The position numbers and the translations under genes were made by a program. A stretch of 64,000 nt of DNA from Albugo candida (Eukaryota > Oomycota > Peronosporomycetes > Albuginales > Albuginaceae): assembly GCA_905220665.1 (NCBI GenBank), contig CAJNAR010000167.1:1-64000 (forward strand), read 5' to 3'. Positions 49,387 through 60,177 of this stretch are shown here, piece after piece (position 1 is the stretch's first letter; every line of letters begins with the position of its first letter). The notes beneath the pieces were generated by a model. That model saw nothing but the letters and a program-made list of their open reading frames with translations. It was not told the DNA's origin and ran no database searches.

Positions 49387-51645
49387 CTAGATCACTGGTC
49401 TATCTGTGAGATAATGAATCCAGTGGTCGTTTGTGTAAAATGTCGGGGCAGTAGACATAAATAACAATTCCAATAATGGGAGAGCTTTGGTCGCCCGAGT
49501 CAAACCGTGAACAGTGTCCGGCACTGACTTCCACCAAGACATCACTTCTCGAACAATACAGCTCTCTTTGAGGGAACTTCTCCACCAACGTGGCGATTCC
49601 ATCGCGTCGTAAATGTGACATCTTCGCCGAGATTGTGCGCTGCAAAAACGCGATTGATTAGAAGTAGATGTGCTACTTCGTCCAAAGCGGGATCATTCGA
49701 CTCCATGCATGAAATAAGCACCCCATGCATGGTGATGGGATGATCTAATGCTGCCCGGATGATTTGGTCCGGGTTAGTACAAAATTCTACCAGCCGACGC
49801 ACATGAGGGATGAACGCATCGGCTTGAACCAGCTTGTTCGGTCGAATCTGGTGGAGTGCATTTTTAAATTCTATTTCCATGAGCTCTCCGATTTCACCAA
49901 TTCGAGTTGGTCGCCCCGTTTTTTCCACCGTTGTATGACGCTTCTTATAAAAGTGTGCCGCCTCTTTCGAAGTGGCCACCTCTTGTGGCATCCGTGCTTT
50001 CACGGGAACAATTTGAATGCGATTGCCATGCGCCGGTTTGGCAACCGCTTGAACTTCTTCGACGTCCACCTCCATGGTTGCGAGCACAGCAAAGTAATTG
50101 CTTGTCGCCAACGTTGGGAGCGCACGAGGTGGTGCATTGGAAACCATTTGGTCGAACGGCTCAGTCCGATTACGCTTTCCTCGCGTCCATGCCAACTGCA
50201 TGTATGTGTCACTATCCTTCTCTACCCGTGGATGGGAAGATGATTGACTTTTCAAATGTAGGATGGGGGGAGTGGTCTGTGATAAGTCTGGTGACCCTGG
50301 TGGTGAGATAGAGGGAGGAGTATTAAGCTCCAACTAAATTTGGTCGGAATTTTTTCGCTCCGATCGCTTCGCCTCCAATTCCTGACTGAGAACTGGCTTG
50401 TCCACCGTTTGTGGGACCACCGCGACTGTCGTTAGTGTGGTTTTTTGTTTTTGGTTTTCTTGTTGCGGTTTTGCTCTGTGTTGATTCTAAGGTTGAGTGT
50501 GAGTTGGGTTTGGATTTTTTGTTGTTGTTGTTCTTTTTGTTTCCGGTTGGTTGTCGCCGTGTTCCCGAGGCTAATGCAGCACCAAATCCAAGCAGTAAGG
50601 ACCACGTTGACCAAAACGTGGTCGTTCCGTTGAAATTGGAGCATTCTTACCCCGTACTGGGTAGAGCTGTTTGTCGTAAGCGATTTGTTCAATCACTTTA
50701 CCAACTCTAACCAGTTGTTGGGGGCACGTCAAACTACCAAAGTGAACTCGCCAAGTAGACAACACCACTTCCTTAGTGGGAATCGTCTCGCGGAAGGTGT
50801 CATACACCACTTGACATCCTAGTTGGTGAAGAGCACGGAGAATGTTGTTCCGTTCTTCCTCCACGCCTACGCCGAAAACATCCAGGTAGTACTTCGTTTC
50901 AAGAGTATCAAACTCCCCAAAAAAGTACTTTTCCCCAAGGATAGTCACCGGCTGACACTCCAACTGCTGGCAGGCATTCGCTGTGGTGACCATCACTCTG
51001 ATGTTCCCCCAGGCATTTTGGACACCTAAGCGATTGACCGGCTCTCCAGTAAACTTTCAAAGAGCGGATTGCCGTGGTCTCGCATCAGAGAGGATAAATT
51101 TTCCCATTCGGAGTACGGGTCAAGGACAGGCCCGTCTCCAAGACCATTGGGAAGGTTGCTTTCCGGATTTGGAAAGGTCTTGCTGCTTCCAATTTCGCAG
51201 ACAAAACGGACCAATCCGGATGCTCTCCATCAGCATATAGCTACAGTATAGCCTCGATGTCCGAGGGTTTCGGCTTTGGGAGCTCCACACGAAATTTCGC
51301 CCGAGCTCTAGCCAGGTCCTTACGCAAGGACTCCTGTGACTTGATAAGGTCAGCAAGAGTGGGACTTTTCGAGTCGTCCACACTTGCAGTTGCCTTTGGG
51401 TCACCCTGTGACGCGGCAACGGCAGTACCACATGTACCAACGGTATCACATCCTGTACCGGTAGTACCGGTATTACCCTCTACCGTCACACTGGGGGTGG
51501 GGGTACTTTCCACGTCATCACATAGGGGTGATGACTCATCAACAATCATGCAATCACCCAAAACAGGGTGACTCATGAGGGTTGCCACGTCACTACAAGT
51601 GGACGCTAGCACCCTGGGTTGTGTCGATATGTCGACTTGAACCAT
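49387..51645 (-). pseudogene. LINE ORF1 (copy 2)
   Basis: Starts with ATG at 51645 (MVQVDISTQPR). Contents are a low-complexity Thr/Val/Gly-rich N-terminus with a basic, alpha-helical LIKSQESLRKDLARARAKF stretch, a Cys/His cluster near 51000-51030 in another frame that resembles a zinc knuckle, a piece at 50571-50996 (TWRVHFGSLTCPQQLVRVGK), a Gln/Lys/Thr/Pro-rich linker near 50450-50560, and a 263-residue piece at 49542-50333. ORF1 proteins of LINEs bind the element RNA. Stops and frame changes split it into at least four parts. Confidence 0.75.
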
Positions 51646-51769
51646 TGTTTTCGAGAGGAAGGAGTTGAAAAGAGTTGTTTTTTCGAGTTGTTTTTACTAA
51701 ATTGGCGGGTTGCTTAGTAGCCGGCAAATTGAGAAGTCCGCCTCAGCTCAGTTAAGGGTGTTCGCCCGT

Positions 51770-52045
51770 AGTACTTTTTTTTAGACACAGTTCTGTTACT
51801 ACAGTTTGGTGGTTATATAATCTATTCTAATCACTAGTATGTAACGCTCTGAAGAGCCCGGTTCAACTCCTGTACAGTTATTTTCTGGTGTAGTTACCAG
51901 CGGTCTTGACACGTCCATAGCTTCATTGAGTAGGTTGATATTTACGTGGAGGAATAATTGCCTCCGCCGAGGGGCCCCATCGCAGCCCTTTTGCCACCGC
52001 TGGGATTCGAACCGGGGAACACATGGTCTGAACACATGTGTAGGA
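51770..52045 (-). mobile_element. Second SINE-like remnant with tRNA-type B-box
   Basis: On the minus strand, GGTTCGAATCCCAGCGG (near 52006-52022) matches a polymerase III B-box and the T-arm end of a tRNA, followed by unrelated sequence down to about 51770. The tRNA-like 5' part with the A-box is missing; LINE copy 3 starts there. A plain tRNA gene is ruled out because no acceptor or D-arm is found. Confidence 0.45.
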
Positions 52046-52876
52046 TATTCAGCCCGACATCGTATTGTGCACTCAGCCTTCGTGTGGGGCAGTGGAATCC
52101 GATCAACATCTCTTTCTAGAGTGCGATCACACGGCACAGTTATGGAGGGAGTTACTACCTAGTTGGGATCAGTTTTTCTCCTCGCGACCACGTTGAACGC
52201 ATATTGCATGTGCAATCGTACCAACATTAAGGTCGGATTGAAAAGATTATTTAGCAATTCTCTCAGATTTATGGCTTGCATTGCAAGCGGTGACACTGCA
52301 CTTCGTCTGGACAGATTAGAATCGTCGTTTGTTCGATCAACGATCAACAACTCCGACAGTTCCAGCACTTTCCGTCATTTACACCACATTTAGTGCGCAC
52401 GTTCGGTACTTTCGAAGACAGTGTTACGACCAAGAGGAACGCATTCGGCTTGCAAAGGTGCTGCATCAACTCGCAACGCAAGGATCATTTGGTGGATTTT
52501 TCAGAAGCCGAAGATCATTACTGCGGGTACAGCACAAACAAGTCAAAATGCAAGTGCAACTCAGATCCTAGTCCTAGTTGGATGGCATTGTTCCGCCTAG
52601 TGTGGCGCGCACCAATTGGCAAATTACGGTATTTTTGGAACATTTGTACAAATTTACAGCTTTACAACTTTACAGCATTTACAAGCTGGACATAGTCTCG
52701 TATTAAGGGTGCTGAGGCTACTGCGATACGGGATTAATATCAACGAGAAGAGATATTATCATCTCTCACAGGTATTTCACGAAATGTTTTTTATATGTAT
52801 ATATATTATTTAAGATAGCCTAGGCAAGTAGAGAAGTCAGTTAGTCTAATTCTAGTAATATAGACACCTTCAAGTG
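52046..52876 (+). mobile_element. LINE copy 3, 3'-end fragment
   Basis: About 830 bp matching 30893-31720: the zinc-knuckle region, the WTDRNRRLF-like C-terminal ORF2 piece (52329-52571) and the 3' end AGTAATATAGACACCTTCAA. Strong 5' truncation. At about 52265-52295 it keeps the reading frame that copies 1 and 2 have each lost by separate single-base deletions. Confidence 0.93.
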
Positions 52877-52892
52877 AGCTGGGTACGGACCC
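52877..52892. repeat. SINE head remnant next to LINE copy 3
   Basis: GAGCTGGGTACGGACC matches the tRNA-like head of the SINE copies (GAGCTGGGTGCGGACC at 9377-9392). It directly follows the LINE 3' end, as does a similar string at LINE copy 2. Confidence 0.6.
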
Positions 52893-55468
52893 TCCGGATG
52901 CTGCTTGCTATACTCGCATAGTATGCATGTAGCAAATGACAGATGGTCTGGCCTAACCCTATTTCGTCTGAACTCTTGACAGAAGAAGGATGAAACACCG
53001 CTTGATAAGCGAATTGCTTGTTCGGAAGAACATGCAGATCTGACGTGATGGTAGAGAATATCGTTCTCTCTTTGACTTATTGTAGATATTGGGTTTATTT
53101 GAGTGGAGCTGGCTTCGCTAAGTTCTCCTCAAAGTAGTCAGCTTCAAGCAGGTACAAAGTATGGTCATGACTGTCCTTCACTGGGCGGAGTGAATAGATC
53201 GATGGTCAAATGGTCAAATCTTTGGAAGAGCATCGAACGATGCAGTTGAATTTTCTTGTACCGATTTATCCAGAATATGAAGTAGAGCGTTTTAATGGCA
53301 CTACAACGCATTCAAGCAAATCTTGCAGCATGCAGGAAATATCGAAGGCTTATAGTGTCATAGAGGGCTTGCATACGTCGGTAGACGCACGCTTTTGAAT
53401 TATGCCTCTATGATAGAAATCGTCTCAGCAACTCGAACTGTCAGTCGCTTTTCATGCAATCACGTTTCCCATTATTAAAGTTTGATATGAAATAACGGGA
53501 TCGAGAAGCATCATTGAGTGCCAAATTCGTTTGTGGTTGTATATGCACATCTCTTCGATCACTTTAACAAAGCAGGTCGACTTTGTTGAATCTTTATCAG
53601 CCTTCGTGATGATTCCATTCGTTTCCAACGAAGCTATCGGCTTTCGAACACGTTTGGCTTAAGCTCCCAAGAACACATCGTAAAATCACATGGCTGCTTT
53701 ACTGCATGAATCATTTGCATTGAAAAAATTTATAAATGCCAACAGCTCCTGATTTGTCAGGTATTGGATAATGGGGATGGTTTGAGAGTATAAACAGAGT
53801 CTAGGAGGATAACGATGTCAGTCAGCACGGAGACGCATTACGTCAGAAAGGAAAAGTGTTAGTGAGCTTGTATGATCAAATACGCCAGTCAAAAGGTATA
53901 TACGTAGAGCCACAACGCAAAATTCACAAACGCCTCTATGGCGTGGCCGGACCCAATTCAAGCTATCAATCAGAAAACCGGCCGTAGGGTCCAAATCATA
54001 TCCCTCGTCTCACGCAGCAAACTCAAGACGTTTTTGCGCATCATTTGAAGATGAGCTGACGAGGAGCACAAAGACGAATTGGAACGCGACTGGATGGTAT
54101 ACATATACATAGCGTGGAAGGGCGACAACCCGCGATACTCCGAAATAAAGCTATGTTCGTATTCTACTGGTTACGCATCGGAAGGTGTGTAACCATTTGA
54201 CATTTTGGTTTGGGAGCTCGTTATTTCATCCGGTCATGAAAATATAATAGACTTTGACGGTCTGGAAGCGTAAATCTATATAGCATGCCTAATTGCTGCA
54301 TTGAGATGACGTGTCAAATTTCACGAGAGAAGCCAGTTGAATCTCTGATGGCATCGATCAAAGCATATGTGATATCTTTCATACGACTCGAAGAACAATC
54401 GCAAGCAAAAGCGTCTAAAGAGAGTGCTCAGAAGGACTTTACAATTTGATCCATGGAGAAATCCATATCATAAACACTTTAATGCTATTATTGTCAAACT
54501 ATCTATCTTTTACAAACGCACCGTTAAGCTGCTTCTTTCCCATCTATCCGCATCGTATTCTTTAAATTCCTTCGTAGAAAGCTTGACACATCTTTTGAGA
54601 ATATCGTCCTCCATATCACAAGGCATGCATGCGCACATGTTGCCAACTTGGTGCCTCACTTATACTAACGCGATCTTAAGGTGTCACTCGTAATTTGTCT
54701 GATGTACACTAATATCATAATCCCAGGAACTGATCCAACGTTCTCCATTACCACAACCATCCACAGAGTAAGCGTATTATCACGTCCAACTCCGCCATCT
54801 TTGCATACTGAAACACAACGCCCTGCAAATACTAATAGCGCATCACTTTTATGTGACATTTCAAGGTAGAAATACCTGGGACTAGTATGTGCTCAGTTAC
54901 GGGTAGCATGATTCTGATATTTGCGGTGAAAATCGTGGTTCAATTGGATACCCGAGACCACCGAAAGTCCCTAGTGTATTGATAATCGCGACAACAGCGA
55001 GAATTATTTATAATATTTGACAATAATATAGACGATAGATTCTTCTTCAAATCACCATTTTGGTGCTTTACGGTGCTTAAAGATACCATGACTTAAGGCA
55101 GCTATGGGGAAAACGCAACTTCCGAAACGAAGATCCAGATTGATTCTATAATCAAGCTGCATTTAGTGATCGTGTTTACATTATGATGGCAGCACATTTG
55201 CTGTATGTGATACGTTGGAACCATTCCCATTGTACTCAATAGCATCATGATATCTCGCTACGACTGTCTATGATGTTGCAAGTATAGACATTGGGACATG
55301 ACGTTCCAAGAGCTTCATAAGACAAATGAAGAGAATTCAGAGTGCCTTTCTTCAAATTCACGGATGCTGCGCGCGTATGGAGCAGATACAACGGAGAAAG
55401 CTCACATTTCATTTTCTGAGCTTACTCGACGCAAATGACAAGAAGCGGTATCTCATTGGGCATATTGA
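52893..55468. other. No recognised gene
   Basis: Several short plus-strand frames (53210-53398, 54424-54693, 54681-54869). A stretch near 53930-54200 reads like decayed protein code (QAINQKTGRRVQIISLVSRS) but I cannot assign it. Confidence 0.4.
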
Positions 55469-57368
55469 TTGGCCGTGATTGCATGCAGTGTCAGAGTGTC
55501 AGAACAGCATCCAAGCTCGTCAGAATTCACATTTAACGAGCTCATAAAGCATCTTTTCGATCCGGCACGTTGCAATGCTACGATACGCGAGCTCGATTTC
55601 TATCCGTCACAGACTTTTCCACGATCTCATACAATGTTCATCATCAAATTCGAAGTCAGAAAAAGCCATTAGCAAACGTTTTTGAAGAATTGAAAGCATA
55701 TGTCGACGGATATAATCAGATCAAAGCCAACAAAAAGCTCGCTGAAGCTATTCAGACGTTTTATTTTCACTGCGGTCAAGATGCTGTGCAACTACCGCCC
55801 CTTTTCGTCGAAACGTTCTCAACTATCATCGTATGCAATCAGTAGGACATCAAGATGATCGCAATGGAAGAAATCTTTGGCGTCAGGACTCGATTTTGGT
55901 ATCAATCATGCGAATGCATCTGGCCGAAGGTGACTATGCTTCTGCTCTTGAACTTATGAATGAGAATATCAGGCAAAAGAAGCTTGAACAGGAAAAGAGA
56001 TCTCGTGATGAAAGTAATAAAATGCATCAAAAGGTACACTTTCGTTTATTTGGGGATCTTCTTGCATTCCAAGCTCGGAATGGACATTATTTGCATGCAT
56101 ACGATCAGTGGCAAGAACTCAAACGCACTTTGGATATGCAATGGACAAGTTCCATGCAAGACACTATCGTGGATTTGTCAATTGGCTGTCTCACTTTCCA
56201 CAATATGGATCCAAACATGCTCAACGCGGACGAATTTCGAACACAAATGCAAAGTTTGCTCCAAGATCTGAGATATGTAACTACAGAAATCACTGCATCA
56301 AATGCTCAAAAATTGCGTTAAGAAGCCATGAAAATCAAATTCGATGTCGGCATCATAGAAGAGAAGAGCATTAGCTGCTCGTCTCGGTGCCCTCGTTGCA
56401 GGTCTATATTACAGAAAGAGAACATTGTTGCTAAAGAGTGGGATCGTCTCATAAGCTTTATAGAGCTACGAAAGACCTGTCAATCTAAAAGAGAACCAAA
56501 ACGGAGCGTTGTAAGCCGTATCGTTAAGGATGCGTTGAGTCCTTTTCGGGACTGGATATTAGCAAAGCACGCAGCACTCGAACCAGGAAAATTACATTAC
56601 ATTCTGGATGGGCCAAATCTAGCTTATTTAAACCAGAATTTTGTACAAGGCAACTTTCGTCTGGATCATGTGGATCATGTTGCCAGACTACTGGCACGTC
56701 GGGGCCATCTGGTTACCATCACAATGCCATCTATCTACCTTGGATTAACTTCATTGATTCAAGTGCGCACGCAGTGGCAAAAGAATATGAGAAACCAAAA
56801 AAATGTCAACAAACCTCATTCACAAACCCGAGAACGAACGATTGAGGAGGAAAGAATTCTCTCCAACTGGAAAGAGCATAATTGGCTTTACAGCTGCGAG
56901 ACAGCGACCTTATCAGACGATTATTATTGGATTTATGCCAGTCTGATTCTCGGGAAATTATCGTCACACCACCATGATCATTTGCATCCTATTGCTCCGC
57001 ATAATGTACGCGTTGTCAGCAATGACCGTGGCCGTGATCACACACTTCAGTTCAAGGATAATGTCACCATGGGAATGACGACTTGGGATATTCCGGAAGG
57101 CTCGAATAAGATATAGAATTATCTAATCGAGCGGTGGTGGAACAAAACTGTGGTTAATATCGAATTAGAGTATGAAGAACGTGATATAAGAAGACACAAA
57201 CACATTTCCCCCGTGCGATCAGTTCATTTAGAAGAACCACTTCCGTATTCGCGAGTTCCACATATGCACAAATCAGACACAGGAGTACATTTTCATTTTC
57301 CGATCCAATCAAGCGATGTAAAGTCACGAAAAAACGCGCCTTGGCTCTGTATCTCCAAATCTTTATGA
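55469..57368 (+). pseudogene. Proteinaceous RNase P (PRORP) pseudogene
   Basis: PRORP enzymes cut the 5' leader from pre-tRNAs without an RNA subunit; they are known from plants, several protists and metazoan mitochondria. An N-terminal helical, PPR-like region (55570-56321) contains YASALELMNENIRQ and LLAFQARNGHYLHAYDQW. A zinc-site half CPRCRSIL (about 56385) and the NYN metallonuclease domain follow. ILDGPNLAYLNQNF, TLSDDYYWIYAS and VVSNDRGRDH hold all the catalytic aspartates. The C-terminal HFHFPI and APWLCIS supply the other zinc ligands at 57290-57350. Interruptions are in-frame TAA at 56319-56321, in-frame TAG at 57114-57116, and frame changes near 55640 and 55800. From 55833 to 57368 everything is in one frame but for those two stops. 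The start is uncertain. Confidence 0.92.
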
Positions 57369-58562
57369 ATAAATTCCATTTGAGGCTCAAGGCCCACATC
57401 ATGTGGTATTTCAGATGGTATGACTCAGGTTCATGTTGGTTTGGAATGATCTTGTGGCATGCGTGTCTAGCGATATATCGGGGCTATCGCTTTTCCTCAG
57501 ATGAACCAACGACAACTAAGGCAAGAATGGGTTGAAGGAATACAATTGCCAGCAACATCTAAGTGATAGATAAAAAACTAATATAAATGAGCTGTGTGAT
57601 ATTTCCCTGAAAATATGCCAACAATGTTTTGGATCTATTCTTCGGGCAGAAAGATCACACGAATAGAGCTACTTTTGAAGGTAATTCTCATCAGAACAAG
57701 CCATCATTTCATCGTCTTTTCTGAGAAGTACCGAATAAAACCAACACTGATGGTTTGATGAGATACAATTGCAAGCTTTCTTAAAGTCACCTTTGTATAT
57801 CGGAACTTGAATAGGTGAGCTTTTTTATTGTTTTCTAAAACATGTACCAGAAATGTTTATATTCAATAAGCGAGTACGTTTTTTCCAGAAACTCCAACCT
57901 TGGTAGCGATAGATACAAGGGGTGGACACTCACAAGGTGACAAGTATCGCACATAGAAAAGAATACGTTTATTTGACTATTTTTTGCAACCTTAGTACGA
58001 GAGAGCACATAGTAGCGCGTTATTTGCAGCGTTCAAACGCAGGAATCAATTCAGATGCTTCCATAATGGCAACTTCGATTCGAAACAAATAAGTTGCTTG
58101 CCTGCTACGGTATGCGAAAACTTCACGTCATTCTCGTGTTTGATTTCTCAGAGGTCAGTCTCTCCTTATTGTTCAATTTCTTGCAGATATCCCTCCACAA
58201 CTCCCATCCACAAGTGTCGCGTGCTTCATTTAGCAACGGCATCAAAGCCTACACCACCTCACATACTCGTAAAAAGAACGCTTTTCCTTCGCTTACATGA
58301 GTTATACAAACGGAAATGACCTGAATGATACCAGAATTCGGCAGTGAAGGCATTCATCAGGCACCGGTGTTGAGCATAGGTAACTCCGACTCGAATAAAG
58401 AGTGATGCTACATATACAGCCTGAAAAGACCAAATTCTCCTACCACTAAGCTGTCAAATCGGACTTGTGGAGCTGAGGTGTGTGCCTACCAGCCAGTGAT
58501 CCTAATCTTGGCATGCAGCTCATTACCAAACATGATGTATCACCATTCATTTTTTCTGTCAA
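57369..58562. other. No recognised gene
   Basis: Short frames on both strands; a plus-strand piece at 57341-57535 has no motif. A minus-strand stretch near 58150-58290 reads like broken coding sequence without a recognisable family. Confidence 0.4.
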
Positions 58563-59065
58563 ATGGTCATACAACCCTCAATCGACAAATACGCTTCTTT
58601 TAGTCAAGAAACTCTCAAGCCACAACTTGAAAGCTGTTTGCACGCCCGCGATAAGGCTCTGGAAGAAAAAGAAGAGTACGTGCAGTTGTTGGAGCTTGTT
58701 CAAGACCTTCGATAGCGAATGCACAATGAGAATCTGAAATCATCACAAAGAAATACACTGGTAGATCTGGGAGCGCAGTTCTATATCCGTGCAAAGATGG
58801 AGCAATTCTCCACTATATTTGTAGATATTGGGCTGCAATTTCATGTTGAAATGACACTTGAGGAGGCTGAGGTTTTTGTGCAGAGCCATTTAAAGCATTT
58901 ACAGCTGTACATCCATCCTTCGTCGCTATATGCTTCATGCTAACCCATCGTCCTCACTATTGTAGACAATGCCAACAACAGCAGCAAAAGACAGAAACCG
59001 TTTCGAAGCATCTTCGTAGTGCCGTACAAGCAATTGAGCAACTGATGATGTTACCACACAGCTAG
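58563..59065 (+). pseudogene. UXT-like prefoldin-family gene with one nonsense codon
   Basis: Reads from ATG at 58563 (MVIQPSIDKY) through a coiled coil (RDKALEEKEEYVQLLELVQ), then the family's hairpin block NTLVDLGAQFYIRAKM and VDIGLQFHVEMTLEEAEVF. A 59-bp GT-AG intron (58907-58965, GTACAT...TTGTAG) restores the frame into a second helix (SKHLRSAVQAIEQLM) and a TAG at 59063-59065. That gives about 147 codons, close to human UXT (157 aa), a prefoldin-alpha-like subunit of the R2TP/URI complex. The sole defect seen is an in-frame TAG at 58713-58715, inside the first helix. A readthrough or a polymorphic or assembly error is possible, but as written the protein stops after 50 residues. Confidence 0.75.
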
Positions 59066-59252
59066 ACTCATGAATCGTATTCGTTGTCATCGATCTTTGC
59101 TTCCGAAATTCATTATCGTCTGTACAGCCCGTTTCCTCACTGGTGGTCAAAAGCCTTCTAATTTCTTCCGACTTATAGAAATTCGTTCTTGCTGTTGCAT
59201 CGACTACGAAAATGTCAATTTTGAACTATCTCAAAAGATGTATGTGTTTAGC

Positions 59253-59654
59253 TCATTTATGTGCACATTGTACACTTTGACGAAATCTCGATAAGCTGTA
59301 AATTTGAATGATAATAATGTCAACGGCTTCGAAGCCTTTAATATCGAAATTCTGTACATATAGGTGATTTTTCGCTTCATATGGAATTTCCAATGTCGCG
59401 AGAGCGATGTGTTTCCAAACACATTGATGGTGGTAGGTGTACACACGTAGGGAACGAATATGACGGAAGGTAAGTTCCAGCGAGTTGAGAGGAGTAGCTT
59501 TTCCAAGAAATAAAATGAGCTGCTGAGGGAACAGCCCGATCGAAATCCAAAATGACAATTGACGCGCGCTTAAAATGCTAGCCGCGTTATGGTTCAGATC
59601 AAAACAAGTCGAGATCACGTGTTCCACTGAAACGCGCTTTGTATCCTCTTCCAT
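59253..59654 (-). CDS. IFT25/HSPB11-like intraflagellar transport protein
   Basis: An intact 133-residue frame starting MEEDTKRVSVEHVIS at 59654. The pattern matches IFT25: AASILSARQLSFWISIGLFP corresponds to the family's N-I-x-D-x-x-x-x-T-F-W-x-T-x-G-x-F-P block, followed by QQLILFL, a long beta-rich middle and a C-terminal VDIIIIQIYSLSRF segment. IFT25 pairs with IFT27 in the IFT-B complex that moves cargo along flagella. Presence would fit an organism with flagellated zoospores. The next minus-strand gene ends only about 20 bp upstream. No intron is needed. It could also be another galactose-binding-like beta-sandwich protein. Confidence 0.62.
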   Translation of the reverse strand: MEEDTKRVSVEHVISTCFDLNHNAASILSARQLSFWISIGLFPQQLILFLGKATPLNSLELTFRHIRSLRVYTYHHQCVWKHIALATLEIPYEAKNHLYVQNFDIKGFEAVDIIIIQIYSLSRFRQSVQCAHK

Positions 59655-59672
59655 AATATCGCTTTCTGCATG

Positions 59673-60032
59673 CTATAAAGACCCGTAAATACTCAGACCG
59701 AAACAAACAAGAACGTGCGCGACCTCATCAAGAGCACAAAGCGCTGCGGGGTGTTCCGAGCGCGTGAATCGCGAGCTAAATCTCTTTTGTGAAACAGCTG
59801 GCGCTTGTGTACTGCCGGGCGGCTCCGGTCGTATCGACTCGAGCTCGTGTAGACGCTGTTGTAAATGAATGACTTTATTCTGATCCTTGGAGGATGCTAT
59901 GAGACGCTGGAGCTCGCGTGCCTGCAGGTTTAGTATAAAGATGATCGCTTAGGATCTCAGCACATTGCCACAGTATATATATTCAAAGACCTGTGCGGCT
60001 CCATCACCGTGAATCAGTCCATTAGATGGCAT
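59673..60032 (-). CDS. Small spliced coiled-coil protein, function unknown
   Basis: Two exons on the minus strand. Exon 1 is 60032-59991 (MPSNGLIHGDGAAQ). The 69-bp intron 59990-59922 begins GTCTTTG and ends TACTAAACCTGCAG, with a textbook TACTAAAC branch site next to the acceptor. Exon 2 is 59921-59673. The joined frame gives 96 residues with a helical segment (ARELQRLIASSKDQNKVIHL, then QQRLHELES) and a Pro/Ser-rich middle. No family recognised. The start and intron are inferred from splice signals and frame continuity. It could instead be the last exons of a larger gene upstream, though the START-ORP gene ends at 60178. Confidence 0.45.
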
Positions 60033-60177
60033 TGTGTATGAGATAGCGTAGAGGTCAGATCTTGTTGGTAATCAGCAGTGTAACTGCTACAGAGCATGAG
60101 AAAATACTACCGGACGTAAGTACAATCGTCTACAGTTTATGTCTACAATTGCGTAAAGGCTGAAATTGTTGCACACG

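Larger units (their letters stand above)
44709..51736 (-). mobile_element. LINE retrotransposon, copy 2, near full length
   Basis: The same family as 26892-31720, on the minus strand, about 7.0 kb with ORF1 and ORF2. The 3' end at low coordinates reads ...AGTAATATAGACACCTTCAA on the minus strand. A 26-bp near repeat, GTCCGCC(C/T)CAGCTCAGTT(G/A)A..., at 44691-44716 and 51737-51762 (23 of 26 bases) probably includes the target duplication, so the outer edges are good to a few bases only. Confidence 0.9.

Noticed and set aside
52000..52045. tRNA gene suggested by GGTTCGAATCC on the minus strand
   Set aside because: No D-arm or 5' acceptor strand; the sequence upstream is LINE. A SINE remnant is more likely.
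58676..58715. Small intron that would remove the TAG of the UXT-like gene
   Set aside because: Splicing at GTACGTG...GATAG shifts the frame into an early stop and deletes clear coiled-coil coding sequence.
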